64,000 bases of DNA from Aradus depressus (GCA_963662175.1 OY759224.1:23817489-23881488); one strand, 5' to 3'; shown: positions 45,201 to 55,979, counted from the first letter of the stretch. A program made the numbers and translations. The notes: generated by a model from the letters alone, not told the origin.

Positions 45201-46559
45201 AATGAATTTGAGAAGGGCGATGGAGAGGGATTGAGTTGTAAAATTCTGGTTGGTATAAGAAAGTCCTGTTAAAGCGACAACACATTTTTACAAATTAATA
45301 TTATTCTGTATTTAAAATACTTTTTTTTATTGTTTACAGCGGTTAAACCAAAAGCCGATCTGTGTGAGCTGTCCTACGACGTCACCAAATGTGTAACAGA
45401 AGGGATGTCACCCATAGGTGAAATATATTTTTTAAATAATAATTATTAATGTTTATTTTGATTTTTTTCATTTTGACTCATGCCCGGGCTTTAACTACGA
45501 GGTCATATCGCCTACTACCAGAGCGATTTTTCGTGGTTCTAGTGGACATGAGCCCGTTTCTACGGGAATTCTAAATTTTTCCTACCTAGGTTTATTTACC
45601 TAGGATAGGGATCATTTCCCTATCCCGCCCCGCGGTTTCGAACCCGCGACCTTGAGCTCAGTAAGCAAGCACGCATACCACTGAGCTACCGGCGCCCTCT
45701 AATTATTAATGCTTATAAATTTATTATTTATTATTATTAAATAAATGTACCTATTTATATATTTGTTTTAACATTTCTTAATCAATAATTATTGATTATA
45801 ATCAGCCAAAGAATCAAACGTACAACGTCTTCAGTTAATACAATCCATTTTACGTTTCCAATCTCACATTGCATAATGACCTGAACATCCCATTTGTACT
45901 CTCTGTTATCAAGACACGATATCACGCCAATCCACTTATACACAAATCCACCACGACGCCTCGAGCGGACATGGCAGAGGAACCTGCTCCAGGACTCCGC
46001 ACTTTCACTGTACTAGTTATCGCAATTGCTAATGGCAAATGTTATGCCGTTGTAAATATGTAGATAAATTTTTTAAAAAATCTTATAAACTTCAAAAACA
46101 GTTAATCTGTACTGGTTTTGATGACTTATAAAATTGTTACACAAGACAATGTTAACGAAACTGAGATAAGGAAAAGAATATTTGCGGCAAACAATTGTTA
46201 CTATGGTCTCATCAATGGTCTCATCAGAAGCAACCAAATATACAGGCAGACTAAAGTCGTTCTATATAAGACCCTTATCCGCCGAGTTCTTCTGTATGGG
46301 TCAGAAAACTGGACAACTTCGAAAATGAGGCCTATTGGTGTTCGAAAGGAAGGTTCTGCGCAGAATATTTGGAGGAGTGCAAGTAGGCCATGCATGGCGC
46401 AGACGCAACAACCAGGAGCTCTACGAACTATATAGAGAACCAGATGTCCTGAAAGTCATGAAGAAAGTCATGAAAATATTGTTATCTGTTGAGATATTGC
46501 TAATGATTTTTCTTAATATTTTTCCAGATTGGTCTGCCGATGCTGCTACTAAGGTGTAA
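39223..46559 (+). CDS. Odorant-binding protein, classic six-cysteine type
   Basis: Seven exons: 39223-39282, 39650-39731, 40456-40511, 41635-41670, 44184-44301, 45340-45417 and 46528-46559. All sites are GT/AG with consistent phases, giving 153 residues. Exon 1 encodes a signal peptide (MSSISNTFIIFYFACLFHSI). The cysteines are AIECAKQN (C1), CFLHCFMV (C2 and C3), ADSCQK (C4), DLCELSYDVTKC (C5 and C6). The pattern C1-X27-C2-X3-C3-X43-C4-X10-C5-X8-C6 falls within the classic insect OBP pattern. Such proteins are secreted helical carriers of hydrophobic ligands. It is a tandem, same-strand neighbour of the Minus-C OBP with the same exon plan and phases. ATTAAA at 46,666 may be the poly(A) signal. 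Introns hold LINE and SINE pieces. Ligand and expression site cannot be read from sequence. Confidence 0.93.
39318..39540 (+). repeat. Dispersed repeat D1 in OBP intron 1
   Basis: GTATAGGGGAAGTTTTGTAA left end, then GATAGAATCCATATCC, CCAGAACCCTTTTAATGG and AGCCAAATCGGCCAAAGGGA blocks. A single incomplete unit. Confidence 0.6.
39763..39963 (+). mobile_element. SINE family S1, 5'-truncated
   Basis: From AGGCCATCCTTCGAGTGGGA to GGGCATGAATCACAATAACT. Diverged; in intron 2 of the classic OBP gene. Confidence 0.75.
40020..40245 (+). repeat. Minisatellite, roughly 31-bp unit
   Basis: Repeats of CACATTCTTACATCTATTCT followed by CCTATATAYTC, with shorter variants containing CTCTCTTAA. One more unit lies at 40,320-40,345. 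Some 100 codons are open across it by chance of period. Confidence 0.7.
40560..41630 (+). other. Intron 3 of the classic OBP gene, no features recognised
   Basis: AT-rich with A-runs. Nothing coding or repetitive was identified apart from simple sequence. Confidence 0.35.
41862..42395 (-). mobile_element. R1-like LINE 3' fragment with target duplication
   Basis: The minus frame 42,364-42,026 contains IGRHRCYQ, then YSCGGVETAEHVVFECPLYD, the Cys/His motif ending ORF2 of R1-type LINEs. A 3' UTR and short A-run end at 41,862. The 13-bp repeat TTCCTTTGTATTT flanks both sides (41,849-41,861; 42,396-42,408). It is G/C-rich, unlike its surroundings, and heavily 5'-truncated. Confidence 0.8.
42409..42533 (-). 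mobile_element. SINE family S1, diverged fragment
   Basis: AACTCATGCCCCGGACTTTA through CGCTCTGGTGGACATGAGCC to CTTAACGTCCCAG. The R1-like insertion abuts it. Confidence 0.65.
42950..43860 (+). mobile_element. LINE 3' fragment with RNase H domain and poly(A)
   Basis: The frame 42,974-43,753 (259 residues, intact) contains NSELIAIQKALEY (catalytic Glu), IVILTDSKSACQLL (catalytic Asp), IQWIPGHINLNDNDRADQLA (His and Asp), and a C-terminal CEHCDETEDVIHIF motif. This is the RNase H and tail of an I/Jockey-group ORF2. An A-run at about 43,840-43,856 is the 3' tail. The reverse transcriptase part is absent. The frame has no start of its own and lies in intron 4 of the classic OBP gene. Confidence 0.8.
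44358..44580 (+). repeat. Dispersed repeat D1 in OBP intron 5
   Basis: Clean example of one D1 unit: GATAACTCCCGATAGAATGA, then ATTTTATATGTGAACCCAGA, then TTTTTCAGCCAAATCGGCCA, then a GGGGGGATTAGG purine block and CTCTAATAACTG. Confidence 0.65.
44581..45268. mobile_element. MITE, TTCTTATACCAACC family, copy 3, split by a LINE
   Basis: The left half ends at 44,694 and the right half resumes at 45,121. The right end TTGGTATAAGAAAGTCCTG is intact; the left end has substitutions. A Jockey-like fragment separates the halves. Confidence 0.65.
44695..45120 (-). mobile_element. Jockey-like LINE 3' fragment
   Basis: The minus frame 45,072-44,806 begins MLIRPMWLFSCAIWGSASDS, then QTFQNDLQIPEVKKCL, matching the conserved end of Jockey-type reverse transcriptases. 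AATAAA and an A-rich 3' end lie near 44,700. The 8-bp repeat GAATTACT flanks it (44,687-44,694; 45,121-45,128). 5'-truncated. Confidence 0.75.
45475..45699 (-). mobile_element. SINE family S1 with internal deletion
   Basis: Has both the tRNA-like head (GAGGGCGCCGGTAGCTCAGT on the minus strand) and the tail, but lacks about 120 bp of the middle. In intron 6 of the classic OBP gene. Confidence 0.8.
45790..46490 (+). mobile_element. Degenerate LINE reverse-transcriptase C-terminal pieces
   Basis: 45,869-46,000 encodes HNDLNIPFVLSVIKTRYHAN, a Jockey-like C-terminal motif. 46,150-46,330 encodes KRIFAANNCYYGLINGLIRS, then KVVLYKTLIRRVLLYGSENW; after a frame change FERKVLRRIFGG and RRRNNQELYELYREPDVLKV follow. 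These are the end of a second LINE type. Both are broken. Confidence 0.6.
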
Positions 46560-46671
46560 CATTTGTCTGATATTTAGCCCAGAAGAAAACCAACAAGATG
46601 AAAGAAATATGAAAAATAATTAAGTTCTATTAATAATATGTATACTATTAATTTTTTTTAACTCTATTAAA

Positions 46672-47480
46672 TATTGTAAAAAAAAAACTTGTAAAAGTTC
46701 GAAGCGAAAGGAGGATTTTTAAGGCTAGATCAAATGTGTTGTTTTTTTGATGACATTTTGGCAACTCGATATATAACTGATTATACGCTAAAATTAAGCA
46801 TTTCTTAAAGCTTTTGTAAATATCTCATTATTTATTCCTCTTATGAAAAAGTGTTTTTATCAAAATTAAAGAACATATAATTTTTCTACAGAATAAGTTT
46901 GATTCACTTTTTGGAGCAAGCAAACATTTTGAAGCACAAAGAATCTCCAAGCGCATCCCACTGAAGTGCCCTAGAAATAGCTGTTTTGTATTTTTTTTTT
47001 TTTGCTATTTGCTTTGAAACGATTACTGTTACGGTAAAATTTCCTATGATCTCGATTGGATAACATGAATTGAGATTCTTGAATTATATGAGCGTGACGG
47101 ACTACAAATCCCCCCCCCCCTTTCCTGAGTTATGGACTACGTTGTGAAATTTTACAAGTTATCGTTCTGGTGATTTATAATGTTCAAAGGCGAAGTGTCG
47201 TCCTAAACTCGCGCAAGGTTTGTCGCAGAAACACGAAAAAAAAATTACTCAAAATGAAATTTTGTTCCCTTCAAAGGAACTGCTTATACTTTTTTGCTTA
47301 TTAATCGCGTTTTTTCGCAAAAATATTTAAAAAAATTTTAGATGAGTTTTCTTTCTAATATATGTCTGTCATGAGGTACGGGTTGGGATTCAACTGTTGA
47401 GGTACCGAAGTTCCTGTGCTGCTCGTGTTTAACAATTCGTAACTCGAAGAAAGTCAATTTCATTTCAATCAAAGTCGTTA
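46672..47480. other. No gene seen downstream of the OBP pair
   Basis: AT-rich intergenic sequence with a C-run near 47,110. No recognisable exon or mobile element. Confidence 0.4.
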
Positions 47481-47489
47481 CAGAACAAA

Positions 47490-47900
47490 TGTTTGTGAAT
47501 CACTATCAATGTACTTCCCCAGAACGAATTAATCAATTAACTTTTCGCTCCCGCTCCAAAACCAGTCGACCGTTTGAGCTAATATTCAATACTTCAAATA
47601 CATAGGGGCTCCAAAATTATCAAAATACATTTTGTATCGATAAGTTCATTACATTGGCAATTATTGGGATTTTTGAGTTAAGCCCCCTCTGATCCCTCAG
47701 GTCGATTTGACTGGGTGTTGTCATTAGAGGGTTCTGGATTCACATATAAAATTTCGTGTCGATACATTCAGTCTATCGGGAGTTACCATGCTCGTTTTTC
47801 ATATTTGGTATCTGGAGATCGAAAACATGAAATTTCGTTGGAAACTCCACATCTAATTTCATTTCATAACTTCCCCTATACTTTATATAGCTGCAGAAGT
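47490..47900 (-). repeat. Dispersed repeat D1, minus orientation
   Basis: Both ends are visible: AATGTACTTCCCCAGAACGA at the left (complement of the D1 right end) and CATAACTTCCCCTATACTTT at the right (complement of the left end). Two units lie between. A good guide to D1 boundaries. Confidence 0.7.
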
Positions 47901-48180
47901 AAAAAATATACAAAACAACTATTTTCGTACTTTATTTACTAATTAACACTTGCTTTCTCCAAAATGAAAATAGAATTTGATGCACTTTAATTTTGACAAC
48001 AATTACTCTTCTTCAGAAGATATTTACAAGAAACCTAAAATAAAAAATGGTTCATTATAGCATTTAATCAGGTATATAACCATTTGACCAACCAGTATCA
48101 AGCAGATTCTGGACGTTAAACATGTTATACGATATATATGATATGTAATATTAACAAAGTGCCATTGTTTTGTTGTTGTG

Positions 48181-48224
48181 TCTCATACCCGGGCTTCAAC
48201 TATGATGTCATATCGCCTACTATA
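48181..48224 (-). mobile_element. SINE family S1, short fragment
   Basis: About 44 bp similar to the tail region (CCGGGCTTCAACTATGATGT, CATATCGCCTACTA). Confidence 0.5.
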
Positions 48225-48711
48225 ATTGAAAGCATTCATTTTACGACTGCTGATAAATATGTTTATTTTTTTAATATTTTCAATTTAAATAAATAAAGAT
48301 ACAGATAGATAGAGTATTATCAAGTTCAAAAAATCTTTTTTGTCTTTGTACTTCCAAAATTCAATTATTTTAAGTTAACGTTTGAACAATCAGTTAGTTT
48401 ATATGACTGACATCTTAATATTTTATGGAATTATGAAACTATGAGATGACAATCCTTGAAAAAAAAACTATTTTTTATTACATAAAAACATTTAGTACAC
48501 TATCTGTTGGTCAAAACTTTCTTATATAGAGTAAATTGACATTTTTCACACAGAAAAAAATGTGGGATTTTTGGAGGAAAAGCAAATAAGTCCTCACATT
48601 CAGTTTGTACTTCCCCTTCTATACGAACCTATGTACCTAATTGGTCAGACATTCAGTGTTAACAACTTCTAAGTTGAGGAACGCGGACATATTGTGGAAA
48701 CTTGTAATAAA

Positions 48712-49777
48712 TGAATAAAACAAACTTATTTTTGAAATATTGTCTATTCCACTAAAGATATATATATATACAACTACCGGTTTCGGCTTTATACCATCGT
48801 CAGGTCTAGTTATGAACTAAGTCAGTTTGCAGAGAGCGACCCTTCAAATAATTCTCAGGTCAAAGGGTGCTATTAAAACTTGGGAGTCCCCCGGCTGTAC
48901 CGTTAGCTATCTCATGAAATATTTCTTAACAAAACCTAGTTCTAAATTTACATAAAACAATATCACTAGACTAATACGGGGAAAATAACAAATAAATAAG
49001 TACAAATACAAGTAAATAATAAAAAATAGAAATAAAATTAATAATAATATTAAGATTTAGATAACTTGAAACATATATGTGGAACCAAATATTAATAACA
49101 GATAATACAAACATATATGTGGAAACAGAACTGGATCAGGGTGTTAACAAAGGGGAATAGTTGAAATAAATTTGGTCATTCATGCAAATGTTCCTTTTGG
49201 TAACTTTATTTATTTCTAATTGCTCTAAGCTATTAAGTAGCCTGCTTTTTGAGCAATAGTGGAGATATTTGATAAATAAAGCTACCAAAAGGAACATTTG
49301 CATGAATGACCAAATTTATTTCAACTATTCCCCTTTGTTAACACCCTGATCCAGTTCTGTTTCCACATATATGTTTGTATTATCTGTTATTAATATTTGG
49401 TTCCACATATATGTTTCAAGTTATCTAAATCTTAATATTATTATTAATTTTATTTTTATTTTATTATTTATTTGTATTTGTACTTATTTATTTGTTGTTT
49501 TGCCACGATTAGTCTAGTAATATTGTTTTATGTAAATTTAGAACTAGGTTTTGTTAAGAAATATTTCATGAGTTAGCTAACGGTACAGCCGGGGGACTCC
49601 CAAGTTTTAATAGCACCCTTTGACCTGAGATGTATTTGAAGGGTCGCTCTCTGCAAACTGACTTAGTTCACAACTAGACCTGACGATGGTATAAAGCCGA
49701 AACCGGTAGTTGTATATATATATATCTTTAGTGGAATAGACAATATTTCAAAAATAAGTTTGTTTTATTCATTCAGT
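48712..49777. mobile_element. Palindromic element P3, 500-bp arms, with two hammerhead-like cores
   Basis: Arms 48,712-49,212 and 49,276-49,777 are nearly identical inverted copies around a loop of about 60 bp. Outer ends read AATGAATAAAACAAACTTAT; the inner parts hold no coding frame. The plus-strand core in the right arm: GAC, CTGACGA (49,680-49,686), one T, stem II GGT/GCC, GAA (49,699-49,701), palindrome ACCGGT, A (49,708), then GTT, which pairs with GAC. The left arm carries the same core on the minus strand. CATTCAGTGTTAA occurs at 48,650-48,662 and 49,779-49,791, a possible target duplication. Confidence 0.65.
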
Positions 49778-49870
49778 GTTAAGTTTCCATTGGAATCATG
49801 TTTTCCTGATTTCAAAAATTTAAAAAAATCTATTCAATATCTGAACACGATAATTCCAGATAGAGTCAAG

Positions 49871-50197
49871 AGAGGACGCCGGTAGCTCAGTGGTATGCGT
49901 GTTTGAATACTGAGCTCAAAATAGCGGGTTCGAAATCCGGCCGAGGCCCTTAGTATATTTTATCTGGGAGGTAAAATAAATTTAAGTATGCCGTCCTTCG
50001 GATGGGACGTTAAGCGATGGTCCCGAGCCTGTACGATATAAGGTACTCAAAGACCCCTACTTTAGGTGAATAAAAATTGAGGGTAGGCAAAATTTAGGAT
50101 TCCCACAGTAGAGTCGGGCTCATGTCCACCAGAGTGACGAAAGAGCGCTCTGATAGTAGGCGTAGTTAAAGCCCGGGCATGAGTCAAAATAACTAAG
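49871..50197 (+). mobile_element. SINE family S1, near full length
   Basis: GAGGACGCCGGTAGCTCAGT head through to GGGCATGAGTCAAAATAACT. The tail belongs to the ATAACTAAGTA subtype rather than CCTAA. Confidence 0.85.
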
Positions 50198-50464
50198 TAT
50201 ATCGTCAAAAAATGTTATAAGTGCAGGGCCGGCGGAACATGAAAATGGCGCCCGGGCAATACTGAAATTGGCGCCCTCAAAGTTACTTTTTTTGGAGTCC
50301 AAAATCCGTAAAAATAATGGAATTTCCAGTTATTTTTTATTTTTATGACCCTAAAAAATCCACTATTTTATGAAATGATTTTATGTCAATACCACTTCTC
50401 ACTATTATCTATTAATTATCTATTTTTTTTGTACATAATCGGCACCCCGGACTTTTGCCCGCTT

Positions 50465-50690
50465 CGCCCGGCCCTGTATAAGTGAGTCCAGAACCTCATA
50501 AAGACGATACCTATTGACTTTTAGCCAAATCGGCCAACAGGAAGGATTGGGAGGGTTTTTTAACAAAAACTCCATTAACTGCTTATGAAATTGACGTATC
50601 GACACGAAAATGTCTACGTGATCCAGGACGCAAAGGTAGAATCAGAGGAATGGCTCAACACAAAAACCCTAATAACTGTTGTTAGATCCT
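50465..50690 (+). repeat. Dispersed repeat D1, partial
   Basis: GTGAGTCCAGAACCTCATAA, then TTTTAGCCAAATCGGCCAAC and a GTATCGACACGAAAATGT block. Ends truncated. Confidence 0.55.
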
Positions 50691-50750
50691 TAACATTCTT
50701 CGCAGAAATATTGTGACACACTTAATAAAACGTAAAGAAAAAACGTATGT

Positions 50751-51745
50751 TTTAAAAAAAATATTGTCTATTTCACAAATATATATAATATGGGAGTACT
50801 ATTTCACAATTTTTCTTTTATTATTAGAATTTCAATTTGAGATGAAATTTTATTTTTAATGCTTTCCATATTTTAAGATAGTGGAAGCAATAAACGTAAG
50901 CATAAAACATTAACTCTTCCTGAAAAATGGGAAACTGTTAAGAGGCATGACCGCGGCGAAACTCCCACGGCTATTTCTCAAGTTTATGGTATAGGGCGAC
51001 CTACTGTTTATGACATTGTAAAAAAATAGAGAAAACATTGAAAATTTTATGAAATCTGTTGAAGACGACTTCAAAAGAAAAACTCTTAAAATGAGCGAAC
51101 ATCCTCACGTTGAAGAGGCTCTGTATTCTTGGTTAAAGCAACAAAGAAACAGACACGCGCCCATTTAGCCCTCAAATTTAATAAGATCTTGGAGAAATGT
51201 TTGGCCAGAGAATCCCCTCCTCCCAAAAAAAGACGACGGGAATCAACGGGAAGACGAAACATATCAAGTCACAAACAATGTTGTGGAGGATACATCGGAA
51301 GAATTAAGAAGATGGGTCTTAGACGACAACCTGGGCGCTGACTTAACGGATGATGAGATAGTGCAAGAAGTAACATCTGATACACAAGACGACATAATCG
51401 AGGAGGCCGTGGAGACGAAATATACAGTCACATGTGATGAAGCTATGTCGGCTGCTAACGCTTTAATACGCTGGTGCGAGGAACGTGAGCTTGACGTGAA
51501 CAATGTGTTGATTTTGAAAGACATTCAAGAAAAGGCTATGACTGATTGTATGCGTAAAAAGAAACAGAAGACCATCATAGATTTTTATAAATCAATTTTC
51601 CAAACTTATACACTGCAAATTCAATTAAATAGAGCCAACCTTTGGTAATCCGACAACCCCGCGGTCCCGTAGTGTCGGACTATCGCGAGTCAACTGTACT
51701 CCTATATTATATATATATATTTGTGAAATAGACAATATTTTTTTT
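50751..51745. mobile_element. Palindrome P2 arms flanking a Tigger element
   Basis: The left P2 arm (ATATTGTCTATTTCACAAAT, 50,760-50,800) and its complement (ATTTGTGAAATAGACAATAT, 51,718-51,740) enclose the Tigger-like remnant. A P2 copy may have been split by, or recombined with, the DNA transposon. The hammerhead-like centre is missing. Confidence 0.5.
50870..51696 (+). mobile_element. Tigger/pogo transposon, internally deleted
   Basis: The N-terminal helix-turn-helix frame reads KHKTLTLPEKWETVKRHDRG, then PTAISQVYGIGRPTVYDIVK (50,905-51,027). A fragment near 51,130-51,170 continues it. The C-terminal acidic part (51,283-51,648) ends KKQKTIIDFYKSI. The DDE core is missing. The right end carries TGTCGGACTATCGCGAGTCA then ACTG and TA, typical Tigger ends; the left end is lost. 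Confidence 0.75.
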
Positions 51746-51749
51746 AATT

Positions 51750-52950
51750 ACATTTTTTCTTTACTTTTTATCGTTAGATCGATCCGTTTTCATAGTTCAT
51801 CTTCATCTCTTTCAACTTTATTGCTACAATCGTTAGAGTACTCATAAAATTCCAGGCACATACACATAGTCATCGTTTTGAAAATTGTCAAATCAGTTCA
51901 AAAGACCTTGAAAAGCAAAATTTCTTATACTAGTGTACAAGAAAGTAAACATTAAAAAACTATCTTATCTTTATAACCCCTCTTATGTTGGGATAATCCT
52001 AAATAGACATCCATATATTGAGATTCGTTACGTTCTGAATATTACTGGATGTTGTTACGTTTTGTAAGTGTATTACACAACTAGCTTAAAGAGAAAATCC
52101 TTGTGCAGGTCGGATCTGAGACGTCAGAGCTATATATATTCTGTTTCATCTCTCCTCACTCTCATCTCAGATCAGTGAGAGCGGCTTGCTCCACAACTCT
52201 CTCTTTAGGCATGTTCTTTATATTGAATGACATCCCAACCGTAGTAGTCCTTAACCAATCATTTTTTCTCAACGTACACACTTTGGTATTTTAATATTTC
52301 GAAATTCTTCAACAATAACTGTTTCTTTGGTCTTTTCAGGACAATCTGTCGATGTCACTGACATGACAAAATTAAATTCCTGATTAAATGTTCTCAGGAA
52401 ATCTCAAAATATGTAGTTTCACATTTTAGTGTATCACACATCGATAAAAGAAAAATAATTATACTTAACATTTTTGCAGAGACATAGTGAAGCCCATAAC
52501 AAAAAATAAAGAAAAAAGTACGATGTTTTTTAAAAAAACATACGATTTTCTTTATTTTTTAAAAAGAGAAATAGCTTGTCTATTTACAATTTTATCAAAA
52601 CATATTTAACAAGAAAATTTAATATGTATTTGAAATGTTTGAGACTTTTAGACAAAATTTATACTGCTTAACTAAAAGATCCGACGAGAAGTTCAACATT
52701 TCATTTTTTTTTAATACAAGATATGATTAAAACATATAATATTCAATCGGGGCAGTTACAATATATATCCGAAATAATAAAATGTCGACCTTCCCATTGA
52801 TCATTTCAGCGAAGCAGTATAGATTCTCATGCGTTAACAACACCTAGAAGAGAGAAAACCAGCTTGAGACCTGACAAGAGTCCACATGCCAAAGTAGTGA
52901 TGCTTCAGGTTTGATTTTCGAAGGGAATATGTTTGTATTTATTTAGTTGT
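51750..52950. other. No gene seen
   Basis: AT-rich intergenic sequence. A segment at 52,881-52,945 is duplicated at 56,315-56,395 (CACATGCCAAAGTAGTGATG), where it again abuts an S1 SINE tail, suggesting a common flanking unit. Confidence 0.4.
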
Positions 52951-53135
52951 TGTGACTCATGCCCGGGCTTTAAACTATGAGGTCATATCGTCTGGCTACC
53001 AGAGTGCTCTTTCGTCGAACATGTGCCTGACTCTACTATGAGAGTCCTTAAATTGTACCCCTAGGTTTATTCACCATTTAGCGAGTACATTCGGGACCAT
53101 CGCTTAACGTCCCATCCTGAAGACGGCGTCCTCAA
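52951..53135 (-). mobile_element. SINE family S1, 3' part
   Basis: GACTCATGCCCGGGCTTTAA to CGCTTAACGTCCCATCCTGA on the plus strand, with several deletions. Old copy. Confidence 0.7.
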
Positions 53136-53139
53136 CTTT

Positions 53140-53929
53140 TTCTTTGAGCTACCTGCACCCTGAGGGTAACTTACTGAAAATGTGAGCAACAAGACAAAAA
53201 CTGGGCTATGTTTTGCTTTACATATTACAGTATTTAAATCTCCCAGTTCTTGGTTTACATGTAAACTCATGGCTGACTTAGAGCTTGCCAATTATTACCG
53301 CATTTTTAAACTGTTCAGACGCTGCACCTAAAATGTTCACAGTTTTGTGCAGATTAAAGGTACATATTTGACGGGATTAGAATCAAAGTGGTCTAAGTGA
53401 CATTTTTAAAACGTTGAAGAAACTGTGCATTAAGTTCTTAACTAATTTAAGATGAAATATTCTTGTCTTCTGCTTTTATGGTGAAAGTTGCTGTTAGCAA
53501 ACCATAAAATTGAATACAAATCTTAATTTCAAGATCACTATTGATATGTTTAAGGTACTTGTTCATGTCACCAAAATGGTATAAGTGATTTGCCACTAGA
53601 TCTCAGCACTGGCTAGGATTTCACTCGTACAACTTTTTTCCTGAACAAAACTATCATTTTTGTACCCGATTATGCACTTTACGAAAAAATTTCAAAAATA
53701 TCACGTGGACCATTTTGATTCTAACCCCGTCATATATCATTTTAATATGAACTGAGTTTCATAGTCGGGAACTTTTCCCATTAATAAACGATATAGTAAT
53801 TTTTTTTTATTGATAAATACAACAAAAGATTAGCATAACTTAAAATATGGCGCTGAATCCAGAGTTCTGGCAATTTTAATTATTTTTACGTCAACCGGCT
53901 GAAAAGCAGCTCCCAATTTATTTATTTAT
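53140..53929. other. No gene seen
   Basis: No coding segment or known repeat recognised. Single-copy-looking AT-rich DNA. Confidence 0.35.
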
Positions 53930-54135
53930 TGTGATTCATGCCCGGTTCTACTTTGAGATCATACCGCCTACTACCAGAATCACTCTGATGGACATTAGCC
54001 CGACTCTACTGTAGGAGTCCTAAATTTTGTCTACCTAGGTTTATTCACCAAGGATAACTTAAAATATAGGTATTTAATGAATACCTGACATCGTCTAGGC
54101 TCGGAACCATCGCTTAACGTCCTATCCGAATGACG
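53930..54135 (-). mobile_element. SINE family S1, 3' part
   Basis: GATTCATGCCCGGTTCTACT to CGCTTAACGTCCTATCCGAA. Diverged; another fragment begins about 90 bp further on. Confidence 0.65.
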
Positions 54136-54220
54136 TTGAATGGATTAAACAAATGGATCAATTCTCAATGTCTGTATAATATCATATGATTAATTTTGTG
54201 ATTAGATGTTTTGTTAGTTA

Positions 54221-54400
54221 TTGTGAGGCTATATCGCCTACTACCAGAGTTCTCTTTCGTAGACATGAGTCCGATTCCACTATGGAAGTCCTAAATCATA
54301 CCTACCCTAAAGTTTTACTCACATAGGGTAGGGGTCTTTAGTATCTAACATCGTACAGGCCCAAGACCCTCATTTAACGCCCTATCCGAAATACAGCATG
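54221..54400 (-). mobile_element. SINE family S1, 3' part
   Basis: GGCTATATCGCCTACTACCA to TAACGCCCTATCCGAA. Diverged. Confidence 0.65.
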
Positions 54401-54767
54401 CTGAAAGTTTTTTTTATTTCCCATATAAAAAATCGTATATTTTATATAACTATATATATAATTTCTTATTAAAGTTAACTGTATATTAAACATTCTACTT
54501 ACAATTTCTACAACTCCCGATCGCTCCATCGCACAAATCCCGACAAAAATGTCCCATTTTATTGAGCTATTTACAAAAATATAGTTCAAAACGTTCACAA
54601 AAACTCGTGTCAGGATAGATACATTGATATGAATTTAACTTTCTGGCACCTACTGAGGTGTTATCAGCTCTCTTATCTTTCAGATAACTCACCTAAGTCA
54701 AGTGTCCTCTTTTAATAATTGGAACATTTCGTTGTGTATTAGATTGGAACATACGAAATTTATAGAT

Positions 54768-54885
54768 GACATGAGCCCGACTTAACTGGGAATGACCTAA
54801 ATTTTGCCTACCCCAAATTTAACTAGGCTATGGCTATATTTAAACAAGTATCTGACATCGAGCAGCCTCGGGACCATGGCTTAAT
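54768..54885 (-). mobile_element. SINE family S1, internal fragment
   Basis: GACATGAGCCCGACTTAACT to CCTCGGGACCATGGCTTAA. Third partial copy within a kilobase. Confidence 0.6.
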
Positions 54886-55354
54886 TGTTGCGCAGTGCCG
54901 GATATGAAATAAAATGAATTTAAGTTAATAATTAATAATTGAAGTTAATTAAATTTTAAAAAAAATCTAAATGAACTTGAATGATTCTAATAAACATATT
55001 TTAAAAAATTTTACTAAAGAATTTACTGTAAATTGAAAAGAAAATTTACCAAAACATATTTAGAGTGAGGCTCCAAAAAAATTACATAAATAACTCTGGG
55101 CAAAAAGCTACTTTAACTGTACCAATCAATAAAAAAAATATCCTCCGATTTTAACATTATTTAAATAAAACTTTCTACGTCCCGCTTTGGTACTATCCAG
55201 AGGCATGAATCCAAAGAAATCCATAAGTTTTTTTCCTATTTACTTTTCATTTTGTTGATTTTATTATTATTTCCTGGTCTTTAAATATTGTCTGGATGTT
55301 TTTTGGTTTTTTTAAATGTGTTCATGAAAGAATTTATTTATTGTGGTTTTAGGG

Positions 55355-55900
55355 CGAAAAACTGCCATGGTTATCATCGCCCGGCCTCCCCCCTAATCCC
55401 TCCCTGTCTTTATGGGGTTTTGGATACACAAAAAAAAATTTCATTTCGATATAATTCATTGTATCGGGAGTTATCGTGTTCACAGACACACTATACGTGT
55501 TCATGAAAGAATCTTGCTTCGTCACCAGTTGCCATGGTGACCATGTTTATATTACAGGAGAGAAGGTTAACACAGAAACTTTAATAACTGCCGTTGTAAT
55601 GAATATATTGACATGAAATTTCATATGTGAATCAAAGCTCAATAAGGACAACACATATTAATTTTCAGCGAAATCAGTCGAAAATCAGAGGGGGCTCAAC
55701 TCAAAAATACCAATAACTGCCGATGTAATGAATATATCGACAGAAAATTTAGTATAAAGATTCAGTAATCACTATGTAAATTAAATATTGAGGTTTAGCC
55801 CAAACGGTCAATTGGCTTTGGAGAGAGAGAGCGAAAACGTAATTGATTAATTATTGCTGGGGAAGTACATAACCGATGATTCACCATTTTCGAATCATAT
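55355..55900 (+). repeat. Dispersed repeat D1, multi-unit
   Basis: An inverted first unit (ATTCATTGTATCGGGAGTTA) is followed by two direct units with AACTGCCGTTGTAATGAATA and AACTGCCGATGTAATGAATA. The right end is GGGGAAGTACATAACCGATG. The mixed unit orientation is notable. Confidence 0.65.
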
Positions 55901-55979
55901 TTTTATTCTTCATCCTTTATAAAGTCAAAAAAAAAAAATAAATGGAATAATAAAAACGCAAGAAAACATATAATAAATA

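Noticed and set aside
52339..52381. Exon-like segment after TTTTCAG encoding QSVDVTDMTKLNS and a stop, like an OBP last exon
   Set aside because: No matching upstream OBP exons between 46.6 and 52.3 kb; the two recognised OBPs already have last exons.
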